From contig NZ_CP038255.1 in the NCBI RefSeq assembly GCF_004564135.1, positions 3,459,501 to 3,523,500 on the forward strand: a DNA stretch of 64,000 nucleotides, written 5' to 3'. Made by a program: the position numbers and the translations under genes. This document shows, piece by piece, positions 1-8,952 of the stretch; the first letter of the stretch is position 1, and every line of letters starts with the position of its first letter. Under the pieces are notes generated by a model. It searched no databases. It saw only the letters and a program-made list of their open reading frames with translations, and was not told the DNA's origin. The DNA comes from Terasakiella sp. SH-1. Lineage in GTDB: Bacteria > Pseudomonadota > Alphaproteobacteria > Rhodospirillales > Terasakiellaceae.

Positions 1-597
1 GCCTCGGCGGGTGTCCTGAACCCAAGGGATTTTCTGGGTGTGGTGTTTAAGTTCCATGTAATGTCATCAATGTCCTGATCGCTATCATCCTTGATGTCTG
101 TTTTTCGCGGCATGTCCCGCCGAATAATGCCATTTGTGTTTTCCATACCGCCATGTTGCCAAGGTGAATGCGGGTTACAAAAGTAGGCTTCGATGTCCAA
201 AACGTCTTCGATCTCGGCAAAATGAGCAAACTCACCGCCATTATCAAAAGTGATTGTTTTCAGTGCCTCTGATGGTAAGTCAGCAAGCCTTTCCTGTATA
301 TTCTGAGCCGTTTCAGCCGCTGTTTTTGTCTGCAGGGAAGCCGTTAATGTAAAACGCGTCTTGCGTTCCATCAGCGTGAGCAAGTTGCTTTTTGGTGTTC
401 GGAGATTCATCAAGTCACCTTCCCAATGCCCGAAGGTCTTTCGTCCTTCCACTTCCTTGGGCGGTCATGGATGAAACGGCGGTTTTCCAAAGGTTCACGC
501 CTGCGTTTGTAATATCGCCGATCTCGCTTTGCCTTGGCTCTGGGGAGATAGCGATAGAGCTTGTCCAGCTTGATTTTCGGATGCGGTAAAGATAACG
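1..597 (-). pseudogene. IS30-family transposase remnant, 3' part, frameshifted
   Basis: Minus-strand translation gives the catalytic half of an IS30-type DDE transposase: an FGHWEGDLM block, then DIEAYFCNPHSPWQ and the ENTNGIIRRDMPRKTD region that carries the last acidic residue. The reading frame breaks near 459-463, where one base appears missing between HDRP and the KEVEGRKTFGHWEGD block, so no full product is possible. The upstream N-terminal part ends where an IS1595-type element begins at 601. The gene also runs off the window's left edge. Closely similar fragments lie at 4216-4456 and 59217-59503. Confidence 0.8.
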
Positions 598-600
598 ATA

Positions 601-1302
601 GGGGCTGATCCAGATAACTAAATTAAATACAGTCTAACCCACTGTTTAATCTGACGTAATTGCTCCTGAGGATCAGGAGTGTTAAAACGCCACTCACATT
701 CCTTCAAAAATAGCCCAAAATGCTCCTTAGAAACACCGTTGAATTTTCGCATATGATGCTTCGCTTGGTTCTAGAAATTCTCAATGTCATTAATGTGGTT
801 CTTTTTGTCTGCAAAGAGTTTGGAATGTTAATCCGATAGTGTTTAAAGTCGGATACATCCAGCACATTATAACCACGCCAACAGTCAGAATATGCGATGC
901 TGTCTGGCACAACCTTATCTTGGATAATCGGCAATAAAGTTGATGAGGAGGCATCAGGTATGATCTTTGTCTAGACCTTACCTTTCCGCTTTAAAAGGCC
1001 AAATACAGCTACTTTGCCACCTGCATCGCGACCTCGCTTACCTTTGCGGGTACCGCCAAAATAACTTTCATCAGCTTCAATTTCGCCATGCAGTCGATAG
1101 CCCGGCAACTTGCTGGCAACCAATTGACGAAGCTGCATGAAGAAACGGATCGCCGTGTTCGCCTGCACGCCAACAATTCTTGCAGTCGCTCGAGCGGTGC
1201 TACCTGCGACGAAATCCTCAATCAACTTGCTTTGCTGACGTGAAGTTAGACGACTTTTTCGGCTGTACATCGTAGCCATTATAGAACCTCATTTTCAGCC
1301 CC
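601..1302. mobile_element. IS1595-family (IS1016-like) insertion sequence, about 0.7 kb
   Basis: The left end GGGGCTGATCCAGATAACTA (601-620) is typical of IS1595/IS1016 terminal repeats. The right end, read inward, is GGGGCTGAAAATGAGGTTCTA (ending at 1302) and shares the first eight bases with it. The single transposase gene fills the element. The flanking 8-mers (593-600 and 1303-1310) do not match, so no target duplication remains. This points to a rearrangement after insertion, with IS30 debris on one side and a polymerase gene on the other. Confidence 0.75.
618..1279 (-). pseudogene. IS1595-family transposase, disrupted
   Basis: The N-terminal part has a helix-turn-helix region and the EADESYFGG motif of ISXO2-like DDE transposases, followed by RKGKRGRDAGGKVAVFGLL. 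An in-frame TAG at 971-973 follows KRKGKV. The same frame then continues through IIPDASSSTLLPIIQDKVV to CWRGYNVLD, and a one-base deletion near 830 shifts the rest. The last residues (KECEWRFNTPDPQEQLRQIK) are readable in the shifted frame up to a stop at 618-620 inside the terminal repeat. With a nonsense codon and a frameshift, the element cannot transpose on its own. Confidence 0.8.
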
Positions 1303-2544
1303 TTTGTTTTTTATGATGCATAAACAAATCAGTAGGCATTCTATTGACCACATACCTCTTGTCATTAAGGCAATTTCTTTAAAATTGATAATTAACGATA
1401 AAGTCAAGCAACATAGAAGAGCAATATATAAAGTCGTATCAGCATGTTTTATCTGAAAGGCAATATAATAACCGTAGAGAAATGGTAAAAGTAATAAGAT
1501 TAATCCCAGCAACCCAATTCCAAAAATTAACCTGTTATACCCTAAATCAGTTGCAATATAGCCCCCTTCCTCCCTGCCAAGAGATCCACTTCCTAACATA
1601 AAAGTTTCTAAATCGGTTGGAAAAATCCACATCTCACGAATATGTTTGAAATAGTAAAAGTTCTGAGGGTCAGATATCATCATTTGAAAGTTAAGAGCAG
1701 ATCCCATAAAATGGGAAAAAAGAATAGAACTATTTATAAAATCAAAGCTACCTAATAATAAAACTGATATAATCAAAAATATACTTCCAATCATTATTAA
1801 AAGTGTATATTTAACTGTACTTATTATATTTCCGCTCAATTGATAAAAAATAAATAAAAATACAATATGAGATAAAATCAACCCTGTTTTACTTGTTAAA
1901 GCAATGCTAATTAAGATAATTATAGAAAATATGGTTTTTAAGAACTTATTAGCGACCTGCCCATCAAGAAAAATGAGAGGTAATCCAATTAAATGGATTG
2001 CTGATGTTTGTGCTAGACCATAAGTTAGACCCGTTATGCGTGCGCCAGTTGAAATTTCAGTTCCAGCCCAATTAACATATTGTTTTGCATTAGTTAACTC
2101 ATAAATAGCACTACGAGTTTCTTCATTTATGAACATTGCAATAATGATTAAGCTATGTAAAACAATCGCATAAAGAATAAACTGAATAAGTATTTTATCC
2201 CAATTATTTTTAAATAATTTATAAAAAATAAAAATAATCCCTATTGCAGCACTAAAATTAATCCCAGATCGAATTGTTCTTAATATGAAATGCATTTCAA
2301 TTTTGTTATGATAAAAATAAATAAATGATAAATATAAAATAATTAAAACAAATAAAATAAATAAAAATCGCACATGTTTAAAACATAATATATTTTTAAT
2401 ATAAAAAAATGTATATAATGTAAATACAAATGATACAATTACTATAATATCAACATATTTACTTAATTTCCATCCAAAAATAAAAAAGAAAACACATATA
2501 TACATTAATATATACATTAATATGTAAGATTTTTTTTTTAACAT
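1279..2544 (-). CDS. Wzy-like O-antigen/surface polysaccharide polymerase
   Basis: The 421-residue product is almost entirely hydrophobic, with roughly 11-12 predicted membrane segments and a longer outward loop near residues 290-330 (LGSGSLGREEGG region), then a GLLGLILLLLPF helix. This layout fits O-antigen polymerases and ligases (Wzy/WaaL), which link lipid-carried repeat units in the periplasm; primary sequence rarely separates the two. The gene is markedly AT-rich, as such genes often are. Its last residues (GAENEVL) and stop codon are encoded by the terminal repeat of the adjoining IS1595 element, so the native C-terminus has been replaced. Whether it still works is unknown. Confidence 0.65.
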   Translation of the reverse strand: MLKKKSYILMYILMYICVFFFIFGWKLSKYVDIIVIVSFVFTLYTFFYIKNILCFKHVRFLFILFVLIILYLSFIYFYHNKIEMHFILRTIRSGINFSAAIGIIFIFYKLFKNNWDKILIQFILYAIVLHSLIIIAMFINEETRSAIYELTNAKQYVNWAGTEISTGARITGLTYGLAQTSAIHLIGLPLIFLDGQVANKFLKTIFSIIILISIALTSKTGLILSHIVFLFIFYQLSGNIISTVKYTLLIMIGSIFLIISVLLLGSFDFINSSILFSHFMGSALNFQMMISDPQNFYYFKHIREMWIFPTDLETFMLGSGSLGREEGGYIATDLGYNRLIFGIGLLGLILLLLPFLYGYYIAFQIKHADTTLYIALLCCLTLSLIINFKEIALMTRGMWSIECLLICLCIIKNKGAENEVL

Positions 2545-2800
2545 CTATTATATCAATATTATTAAAATGAATATTTAATCAGTTTATTCAATAGTTTCAG
2601 GAGCAAAATACAACATTCACTAGGAATAACAATTTGACATTTTTGCCCAGCTCATTCAATAGGGCTTAAAGAGACATTTTCTTGGTGTCATATCAAAACC
2701 GTAAACTTTTGACTCATAAGAGTCTGAATCCAGTCCAGTTATTTCGCCATGATTTAACGATTGAGGGAAATTTAGAGCGCTTCAGCTACAAGCTGACTCG
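2545..2800. other. Intergenic stretch, no gene seen
   Basis: AT-rich DNA between the polymerase start and the IS5 remnant. I see no convincing coding frame, hairpin or repeat. It probably holds the polymerase promoter (not located) and worn-out insertion-sequence debris. Confidence 0.4.
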
Positions 2801-3097
2801 CTAAAGGGGGGGCAAAACTTTCTGAACTGTTAAGTGTGGCGGAAAATTATTGGGGAGCATTGGCTACTGACAGCCCGTTGTCGCAATATACAGAATGCCG
2901 TTCATAACCTGCTGTAAATCCGTTGTTCGTGGACGTCCCTGAGGGCAAGGCACAGGTATGATGAAATTTTCAATCAAATTCCATTTTTTATCCGTTAAAT
3001 CGCTTGCATATCGACAATTCGAGTGGTTGCTGTCCAAGCCATTATTGTTCTCCATCAGTTGTCGCAAACCGATAGAAACATAAGTAACTGTAATCAC
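2801..3097 (-). pseudogene. IS5-family transposase N-terminal remnant
   Basis: The readable segment RYASDLTDKKWNLIENFIIP followed by GRPRTTDLQQVMNGILYI and TTGCQ is the N-terminal DUF4096 region of IS5-family transposases. An in-frame TAG follows TGCQ where the family has Trp. The frame then continues with PMLPNNFPPHLTVQKV, matching the family, before a stop at 2801-2803. The catalytic domain is absent. This is a truncated, inactivated copy. Confidence 0.75.
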
Positions 3098-3137
3098 TCA
3101 ACGACTTTTAGGTCAGGCTCTGTCCAGTTTTTTGGGA

Positions 3138-4025
3138 TCATCTCTGAGATGCTTTTCTTTTTCGACTTAATTCCTTAATACCATCATGTATACTAGGCAA
3201 TGTAATCTTAAAATCTTTAGAGAATCGGTTACTATTCATTCTCATATCTTTTGGCCTAGGTGCTAATCCTAATTTTTCTATACTCTTCCCAATTTTTACC
3301 ATTGAGGTGTCAAGCATTAAATAATCTGCAATACACAATGCAAAATCAGCTTTAGACATTCCTCCACAAGATGATCCCAAATTATATGTTCCTATTCTAT
3401 CAGAAAGAATCGTTGCTTTTATAAGCTTAGCTAAATCTTCAACATATAAAGGTGAAAAATAAATATCATCGAAAAGAGTAATTTTAGTTTTCTCTAAAAA
3501 AGAATGGATCAACCAGTCAACAAATGTTAGACGTTTTTCTCTGCCTAAACCAAAAAAATTCGTTCTAATAATCAGGTGATTTGGTAACTGCCTAGCAAGG
3601 TCCTCCCCCCATAATTTTGTCATTGCGTAAATATTGATTGGAGCAACTATATTTTCAGAATGGGGGCCTATACCGGAATATACTTGGTCTGTTGAAATAT
3701 ATATAAATCGAGTTTTAGAGGATTCTTTCAATATCCAACTTGTTAGGTTTCTTGTAATTTGAACATTTGAGATATAAGCAGATTGTGGATCTTCCTCACA
3801 GCAATCAACATTTGTTGCTGCAACGGTATGAAGAATAACATCCGGGTTAATTTCTGGAAGTAAATCCTCAATCTGAGATGCATCAGAAAGATTACATTTA
3901 AAGAAGTTTGAATTTTCCTCAGCTTGTGATAGGCCAAAATTAAAAATTTCTCCACAGGTCTTGAGTTTTGGGCCTAAATACCCACCTAAAAATCCTGTAG
4001 CCCCTGTCAAAAGAATTTTCATCAT
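3138..4025 (-). CDS. RmlD-like sugar-nucleotide reductase/epimerase (SDR)
   Basis: This 295-residue extended short-chain dehydrogenase has the N-terminal Rossmann motif TGATGFLGGYL, the STDQVYSG strand and a YAMTKLWGE active-site Tyr-x3-Lys (about residues 128-132). It resembles dTDP-4-dehydrorhamnose reductases (RmlD family), which reduce or epimerise nucleotide-linked keto-sugars with NAD(P)H in the cytoplasm. No rmlA, rmlB or rmlC lies in the window, so rhamnose synthesis is not supported. A role on another deoxy-sugar of the neighbouring glycan locus is likelier. The gene starts with two ATG codons. It stands alone between IS5 and IS30 remnants and is AT-rich. Confidence 0.7.
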   Translation of the reverse strand: MMKILLTGATGFLGGYLGPKLKTCGEIFNFGLSQAEENSNFFKCNLSDASQIEDLLPEINPDVILHTVAATNVDCCEEDPQSAYISNVQITRNLTSWILKESSKTRFIYISTDQVYSGIGPHSENIVAPINIYAMTKLWGEDLARQLPNHLIIRTNFFGLGREKRLTFVDWLIHSFLEKTKITLFDDIYFSPLYVEDLAKLIKATILSDRIGTYNLGSSCGGMSKADFALCIADYLMLDTSMVKIGKSIEKLGLAPRPKDMRMNSNRFSKDFKITLPSIHDGIKELSRKRKASQR

Positions 4026-4215
4026 ATTTTCATCTATTTATCACTTAGTTCACCTCGTAGATATAATAAGATTAACTCGATAATTAGAATGCCCTTAATT
4101 ATAAATGCAATTATTTAATTGAAGAAAGTGTAAATCAATTACGCTAGTTAACATAGGAAATGTTAAAAAAGTTTGGAGCTATCCTAGATAACTAGTTGTT
4201 TAGTCTTAGCTTGGT

Positions 4216-4456
4216 TCACATCTCAAGTGTAATTTGAAGGTTTTGAAAGAATGCCTCGGCGCGTGTCCTGAACCCAGGGCATTTTCTGGGTGTGGTGTTT
4301 AAGTTCCATGTAATGTCATCAATGTCCTGATCGCTATCATCCTTGATGTCTGTTTTTCGCGGCATGTCCCGCCGAACAATGCCATTTGTGTTTTCGATAC
4401 CACCACGTTGCCAAGGTGAATGCGGGTTACAAAAGTAGGCTTCGATGTCCAAAACG
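4216..4456 (-). pseudogene. IS30-family transposase C-terminal fragment
   Basis: Reads VLDIEAYFCNPHSPWQ through ENTNGIVRRDMPRKTD to FRTRAEAFFQNLQ, nearly identical to the C-terminal end of the remnant at 1-597. Homology stops abruptly at about 4456, where unrelated sequence carrying an integrase scrap on the other strand begins. Only the last third of a transposase is present. Confidence 0.8.
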
Positions 4457-4474
4457 CCTTCTTTATTTTGCCTG

Positions 4475-4633
4475 AGAAAAAGGACGGTACGGTCTACGCG
4501 ATGCAACCATGATCCTAGGCATGGCTTAAGGGGATGTGAAGTCCGTAATTTGACTTGGGATCAAATCAAGGGTATTTACATTAAACGCAGAAAACACGGT
4601 ATTGATAGTACGCACGCCCTAATCTCGCTATGA
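4475..4633 (+). pseudogene. Tyrosine recombinase/integrase internal fragment
   Basis: Translation across two frames gives RYGLRDATMILGMA followed by RGCEVRNLTWDQIKGIYIKR and a GIDSTHAL tail. These match the region of tyrosine site-specific recombinases around the first catalytic Arg (usually RHGLRVSEL). The catalytic His/Arg/Tyr part is missing and a frameshift separates the two halves. It is only a scrap of a former mobile-element or plasmid-type integrase. Confidence 0.55.
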
Positions 4634-4743
4634 AATGGGGGCAGCCCCAGTCCTGAATCTAGCTCTTAACTTGATGGAGCAATAAAAAGAGGCTATACGT
4701 TTTACAATTCTAATTTAATTTTAATTCTGTCAGAATACCTCCC

Positions 4744-6090
4744 ATGCTGCAAACGAAGATAATAAGCCAAATTTTGTCCTCAAATGCTTTCAAAAATATT
4801 TTCCGTTTCTCATTTTTCGGAATATTTGCAGGTATTTTATTAGGTTTTAAGTCTAAGTGTATTTATAAATCTAATAATAAAGATTCGTTAAAAATCATTG
4901 TGTTTAGTTCTAATCGTTACGAGCAAGATCTCGACGCAATTTCGAAGGTAGAACAAGCTAGTTTTTATACTATTCCTTTAGAGCTTTTTCAAAAAATTAA
5001 TGCAATCTTTTCGTTCAAAGGGAAAACGGAAAATATTTTCTATCACCTTGAAGAAGACCCAGTTCTTTTAAACTTAAGAGATAGGCAAGTTTTGTTCCTT
5101 AGAAAAGTAGGATGGGTTTTAAAGAAGCTTTTTCATTACGATATTGCGATTACTCCATCTATGCAATACGTTAATGAAAAGGCTTGGGTCAAAGGTTTAC
5201 CTGAAGGCGGGCTCCCTTTTGTTGCAATTCATAAGGAGTTCACACTGATAGATGAACATCATATTCCACGCCGAGTTAAACTTAATAAAGAAGAAAAAAT
5301 TCGTTTTGAAGGTAGTCGTTTACTTGTAACAAATCAAACAGGTAAGGAACTGTTTATTCAGTCTAATATTTTTGCTGGTGAAAAGATCGGGGTAGTAGGT
5401 TTACCCCGTATGGATCGAATTTTAAAAGCTGACAGTGTATTTCGTAAACCTACTTCATCCAAACAAATGACAATGTTTTCATTTGGGCATTTTTCTGGTG
5501 ATATGGAATATATTCCACGAGAGCGTAAAGCTCATTATTTTAGTATTAATGACGACTTGGGTTTTGTTGAACTTGTACGTGATAGCCATGCAGCTTTTGC
5601 AAGGGCTGCCCTTAAACGTCCTGATTTTAGGTTTGTTTATAAGCCCAAATATAATGATCCTGATTGGTTCGCAGAAATTGACCATTATGTAGAGTATGGT
5701 ACTGGAAAGTCGATTAAAGAAATTAAGAACTTAGAAATTGTTTTTGATCCCGCACCTGATTTGATATGTCAATCAACAGCCGTTGTGGGGTTTAATTCAA
5801 CTGTAGTTATTGAAGCGCGAGCTTTGGATAAGCCTACATTAATTCCAGTTTTTGCAGAAGCGGTCGGAGCTTATAAAGATAATGTGTTTTTTCGTGATTA
5901 CTTAAAATTATTTGAAACTCCAAGTTCTGCTAAAAAATTAGAAGAACGGTTGCTTGAATTGGCTAAAGGGCAAGATACAACGCAGTCTAGTGATAGAAAA
6001 GTATATCAAAAATTTATCCGAAATTACTTAGGTTATGATGATGGGCGAACGTCCCAACGTGTCATTGAAGAACTTAAAAAAGTTTTATAA
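4744..6090 (+). CDS. Putative GT-B-like surface carbohydrate biosynthesis protein
   Basis: The 448-residue protein has one possible N-terminal hydrophobic segment (residues about 20-36), then an alpha/beta body. The C-terminal half (FSFGHFSGDMEYI, KPKYNDP, DPAPDLICQSTAVVGFNST, VIEARALDKPTLIPVF) resembles the sugar-nucleotide-binding half of GT-B enzymes and CDP-glycerol-type polymer transferases, where a Ser/Thr-Thr and a Glu contact the donor. I cannot assign a substrate. It converges with neuA, and their coding ends overlap by six bases. Its position next to the nonulosonic acid operon suggests it transfers a sugar of the same glycan. Family assignment is tentative. Confidence 0.55.
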   Translation: MLQTKIISQILSSNAFKNIFRFSFFGIFAGILLGFKSKCIYKSNNKDSLKIIVFSSNRYEQDLDAISKVEQASFYTIPLELFQKINAIFSFKGKTENIFYHLEEDPVLLNLRDRQVLFLRKVGWVLKKLFHYDIAITPSMQYVNEKAWVKGLPEGGLPFVAIHKEFTLIDEHHIPRRVKLNKEEKIRFEGSRLLVTNQTGKELFIQSNIFAGEKIGVVGLPRMDRILKADSVFRKPTSSKQMTMFSFGHFSGDMEYIPRERKAHYFSINDDLGFVELVRDSHAAFARAALKRPDFRFVYKPKYNDPDWFAEIDHYVEYGTGKSIKEIKNLEIVFDPAPDLICQSTAVVGFNSTVVIEARALDKPTLIPVFAEAVGAYKDNVFFRDYLKLFETPSSAKKLEERLLELAKGQDTTQSSDRKVYQKFIRNYLGYDDGRTSQRVIEELKKVL

Positions 6091-6792
6091 GTAGTAGTTC
6101 TGGCGTTCTAATAATAACTCCGCAATTTCGAAATCAAACGGTTCGTCAATATCAATCGAAACTTTGGCATCCATTATATATGGGCGTATTTTTTCACCAT
6201 ATAATGATGGTGTTTTACATAATAAATTATCTGTTTTAGTAACAATAATAGCAGGACCATTTCTACCATAAACTTTTGGAATGGTCTGAGTTTGCCCAGG
6301 CTTTGGAGCATTGTCATGATAAGTATTTAGAAACCCCTCATGCTCAGTCATTAATTTCATAGGATTAAACTGATGAGGACATTCAGTTACACTTACGACA
6401 CTATCGCATGCATTAGACCTAAATAATTTAATAGCTTCATCTATGTGTATAGATGTGCGCAAAGGCGACGTGGGTTGCAGGAGGACTAAAATATCATAAT
6501 GTTCACCTTTTTCATTATAGAAATTTAATAAATCTATTAAGACTGGCAACATAGGTGTTGCGTCTTCTGCGAGTTCTTTGGGGCGTACATAAGGCACTGT
6601 CCCACCCCATTGTAGCGATATATCTGCAATTTCTGAATCATCAGTAGAAACAACATAGGAATTAATATGTTGAGATTCTCTTGCTGCTATACAGGTGTAA
6701 GCAATTAGAGGCTTGCCAGCACATAATTTAATGTTTTTCCGAAGTACCCTCTTTGAACCACCTCGGGCGGGAATTACTGCTATTATTCGCAT
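6085..6792 (-). CDS. neuA: CMP-nonulosonate (sialic/legionaminic-type) cytidylyltransferase
   Basis: The 235-residue protein opens with IPARGGSKRVLRKNIK, the nucleotide-binding signature of CMP-sialic acid synthetases (NeuA/LegF/PseF). It continues with the STDDSEIA, LLQPTSPLR and SIDIDEPFDFEIA blocks, the last holding metal-binding Asp residues. The enzyme joins CTP and a nine-carbon sugar acid to give the CMP-sugar used by glycosyltransferases. It is divergent from neuC with an 83-base gap that must hold both promoters. LegF, PseF and NeuA cannot be separated by eye; legB-legC elsewhere in the window favours a legionaminic-type substrate. Confidence 0.85.
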   Translation of the reverse strand: MRIIAVIPARGGSKRVLRKNIKLCAGKPLIAYTCIAARESQHINSYVVSTDDSEIADISLQWGGTVPYVRPKELAEDATPMLPVLIDLLNFYNEKGEHYDILVLLQPTSPLRTSIHIDEAIKLFRSNACDSVVSVTECPHQFNPMKLMTEHEGFLNTYHDNAPKPGQTQTIPKVYGRNGPAIIVTKTDNLLCKTPSLYGEKIRPYIMDAKVSIDIDEPFDFEIAELLLERQNYYL

Positions 6793-6875
6793 ATCATTTA
6801 CCTATGTATATCTTGCTTCAAGAAACATCATGTGCAAATTTGAGACTACCTTAATAATGCGATACCTAAAAGATT

Positions 6876-8048
6876 ATGTCTGAACAAATAAAAAATATAT
6901 GTGTTGTAACTGGAACCCGAGCAGAATACGGCTTACTTTTCTATTTACTTAAAGAACTTAACAAATCAACTAATTTCAATCTACAAATTGCGGTAACGGG
7001 CACCCACCTTTCTCCTGAGTTCGGTAATACATATCAGCAAATTGAACAAGATGGTTTTTTAATAAATGCTAAAATAGAAATGTTATTAAGTAGTGATACA
7101 CCTATAGGTATTGCAAAATCAATTGGCCTTGGCGTTATTGGCTTCGCTGATGCATTTGATCGATTGAAACCAGATATTATTGTTTTATTGGGTGATCGGT
7201 ACGAAACATTAGCTGCAGCCCAAGCCGCCTTACCCGCACGAATACCGCTCGTACATATACATGGGGGAGAAGCTACAGAGGGCCTAATTGATGAGGCTAT
7301 TCGTCATAGCCTTACAAAAATGTCTCATGTTCATTTTGTAACAGCTGAACCATATAGAAATCGTGTAATTCAGATGGGAGAAGATCCCAAATATTGTTTC
7401 AACGTAAGTGCGCCAGGTTTAGATAATATCGGTAACTTAGATTTGATTGACAAGAAAGAGCTTGAAGAATTCCTTGGAATTGATCTGAAGCAAAAGATTT
7501 TTATTGTTACTTATCATCCTGTTACACTTGAAGAAAAGCCATCTCGTAGTATTAATAATCTAATAAATGCTTTAAATCAATTTGATAGAACTTCCATTGT
7601 ATTTACAGGTACTAATGCAGATACATCTGGTCGAGAAATTCGACATTTAATCGAAAATTATGTACGAAAAAAACCTAGGGACCTTGCAGCTGTCGAAACA
7701 CTTGGTCAACGTCGCTACCTTTCTCTTATGCATTATGCTGATGTCGTTATTGGGAATTCTTCCAGTGGGATTTTGGAAGCCCCAGCTATGGGAGTTCCAA
7801 CTGTAAATATAGGAATACGTCAAAAAGGCAGGCTCACAGCACCCTCTGTTATATCCTGTAAGACGGATGAAGATAGCATCAAGGAAGCTATTCAAAAAGC
7901 CCTATCAGATGAACACATCGCACTTACAAGAAAGAAAACTTCTCCATTTGGGCAACCAGGTGCTGCAAAACGTATGGTCGATCATTTAAATAATATTAAT
8001 TGGAATAAAATTATAATCAAATCATTCCATGATATTCTGGTGAAATAA
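6876..8048 (+). CDS. neuC: UDP-N-acetylhexosamine 2-epimerase, hydrolysing (NeuC/LegG)
   Basis: This 390-residue GT-B-fold epimerase has the N-terminal VVTGTRAEYGLL motif, the LLGDRYETLAAAQAA and HIHGGEATEG active-site blocks, and the C-terminal GNSSSGILEAPAMGVPTVNIG UDP-binding segment. NeuC/LegG enzymes remove UDP while inverting C2, giving the free mannosamine-type sugar that NeuB-type synthases condense with phosphoenolpyruvate. It is the first gene of a tight five-gene plus-strand run ending at 11601. The next gene starts 10 bases after its stop behind a clear AAGGA site. Confidence 0.88.
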   Translation: MSEQIKNICVVTGTRAEYGLLFYLLKELNKSTNFNLQIAVTGTHLSPEFGNTYQQIEQDGFLINAKIEMLLSSDTPIGIAKSIGLGVIGFADAFDRLKPDIIVLLGDRYETLAAAQAALPARIPLVHIHGGEATEGLIDEAIRHSLTKMSHVHFVTAEPYRNRVIQMGEDPKYCFNVSAPGLDNIGNLDLIDKKELEEFLGIDLKQKIFIVTYHPVTLEEKPSRSINNLINALNQFDRTSIVFTGTNADTSGREIRHLIENYVRKKPRDLAAVETLGQRRYLSLMHYADVVIGNSSSGILEAPAMGVPTVNIGIRQKGRLTAPSVISCKTDEDSIKEAIQKALSDEHIALTRKKTSPFGQPGAAKRMVDHLNNINWNKIIIKSFHDILVK

Positions 8049-8058
8049 GGACCAAATA

Positions 8059-8952
8059 ATGAGTATGCGTATTATTTTGATTGGCTGTGTAGAAACAAGT
8101 AAGACAGCACTTGAAACTCTTATGAACCACCCTAAATGTGAATTAGTGGGCATTGTTACACGGGATTTTAATAACTTCAATTCTGATTTCACTGACCTTT
8201 CATTGCATATAAAAGGAGATAGATGTCCTGTATATTATGCTAACTCACAACATCGTCAGGATAAGCTTACTTCTTGGATTACAGAAAAAAAACCTGATCT
8301 AATTTTCTGCATTGGATGGTCTTGGTTATTACCCCCTTCTATTCTTAAGATCCCTCGTATTGCAGCTATTGGATATCATCCAGCAGCTTTGCCAAAAAAT
8401 AGAGGGCGCCATCCATTAATCTGGGCACTTGTTCTGGGCTTAGAAGAAACAGCATCTTCCTTTTTTATAATGGAAAATAAACCTGATGAAGGAGCATTAG
8501 TACATCAAATTCCAATAAAAATTAAATTTGAGGATTATGCTAAAGACTTGTATCAAAAAATATTAAACTTAATTCCCTCACAAATATCTGAAATCATTGA
8601 CCAAGCTTATGTAGGAAATTTAACTCATAAAAAACAAAGTAATAAAGAAGCAAGTTATTGGCGCAAAAGATCTCCGAAGGATGGGATGATTGATTGGAGA
8701 ATGTCTTCCATAAATATTTATAATTTAATTAGAGGTTTATCCTATCCTTACTGCGGCACGTCTCTATTTGTTGGAAAAAAAGAATATTTAGTATGGCGTA
8801 GTAAAATAGGACCAAAGTTCCCAAATGACATTGAACCTGGAAAAGTTTTATATATTGAAGGTAATAATATATGCATAAAGTGTGGAGAGGGTTCTTTAGT
8901 CTTAATTGAACATGATATTGAAACCTTACCTGAGGTAGGTGAATATTTATAA
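8059..8952 (+). CDS. Sugar N-formyltransferase-like protein (first copy)
   Basis: The 297-residue protein has the formyl_trans_N fold: an N-terminal Rossmann-like strand (MRIILIGCVE), then GYHPAALPKNRGRHPLIWA, which corresponds to the HxSLLPxxRG catalytic/folate loop of methionyl-tRNA formyltransferase. It ends in a short C-terminal domain with WRKRSPKDGMIDWRMS. Relatives in glycan loci move a formyl group from N10-formyl-tetrahydrofolate to an amino group on a nucleotide-linked amino sugar. The usual catalytic Asn before the loop is not obvious here (FCIGWSWLLP), which may mark divergence. Its stop overlaps the next start (TAATG), arguing for translational coupling with the deacetylase. Confidence 0.75.
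   Translation: MSMRIILIGCVETSKTALETLMNHPKCELVGIVTRDFNNFNSDFTDLSLHIKGDRCPVYYANSQHRQDKLTSWITEKKPDLIFCIGWSWLLPPSILKIPRIAAIGYHPAALPKNRGRHPLIWALVLGLEETASSFFIMENKPDEGALVHQIPIKIKFEDYAKDLYQKILNLIPSQISEIIDQAYVGNLTHKKQSNKEASYWRKRSPKDGMIDWRMSSINIYNLIRGLSYPYCGTSLFVGKKEYLVWRSKIGPKFPNDIEPGKVLYIEGNNICIKCGEGSLVLIEHDIETLPEVGEYL

Noticed and set aside
3138-4025. dTDP-rhamnose synthesis gene rmlD
   Set aside because: The family matches but no rmlA, rmlB or rmlC is present, so a specific rhamnose role is not supported.
4445-4633. Small 62-codon gene
   Set aside because: The frame begins in IS30 antisense sequence and ends in an integrase scrap; it is a chance fusion at a breakpoint.
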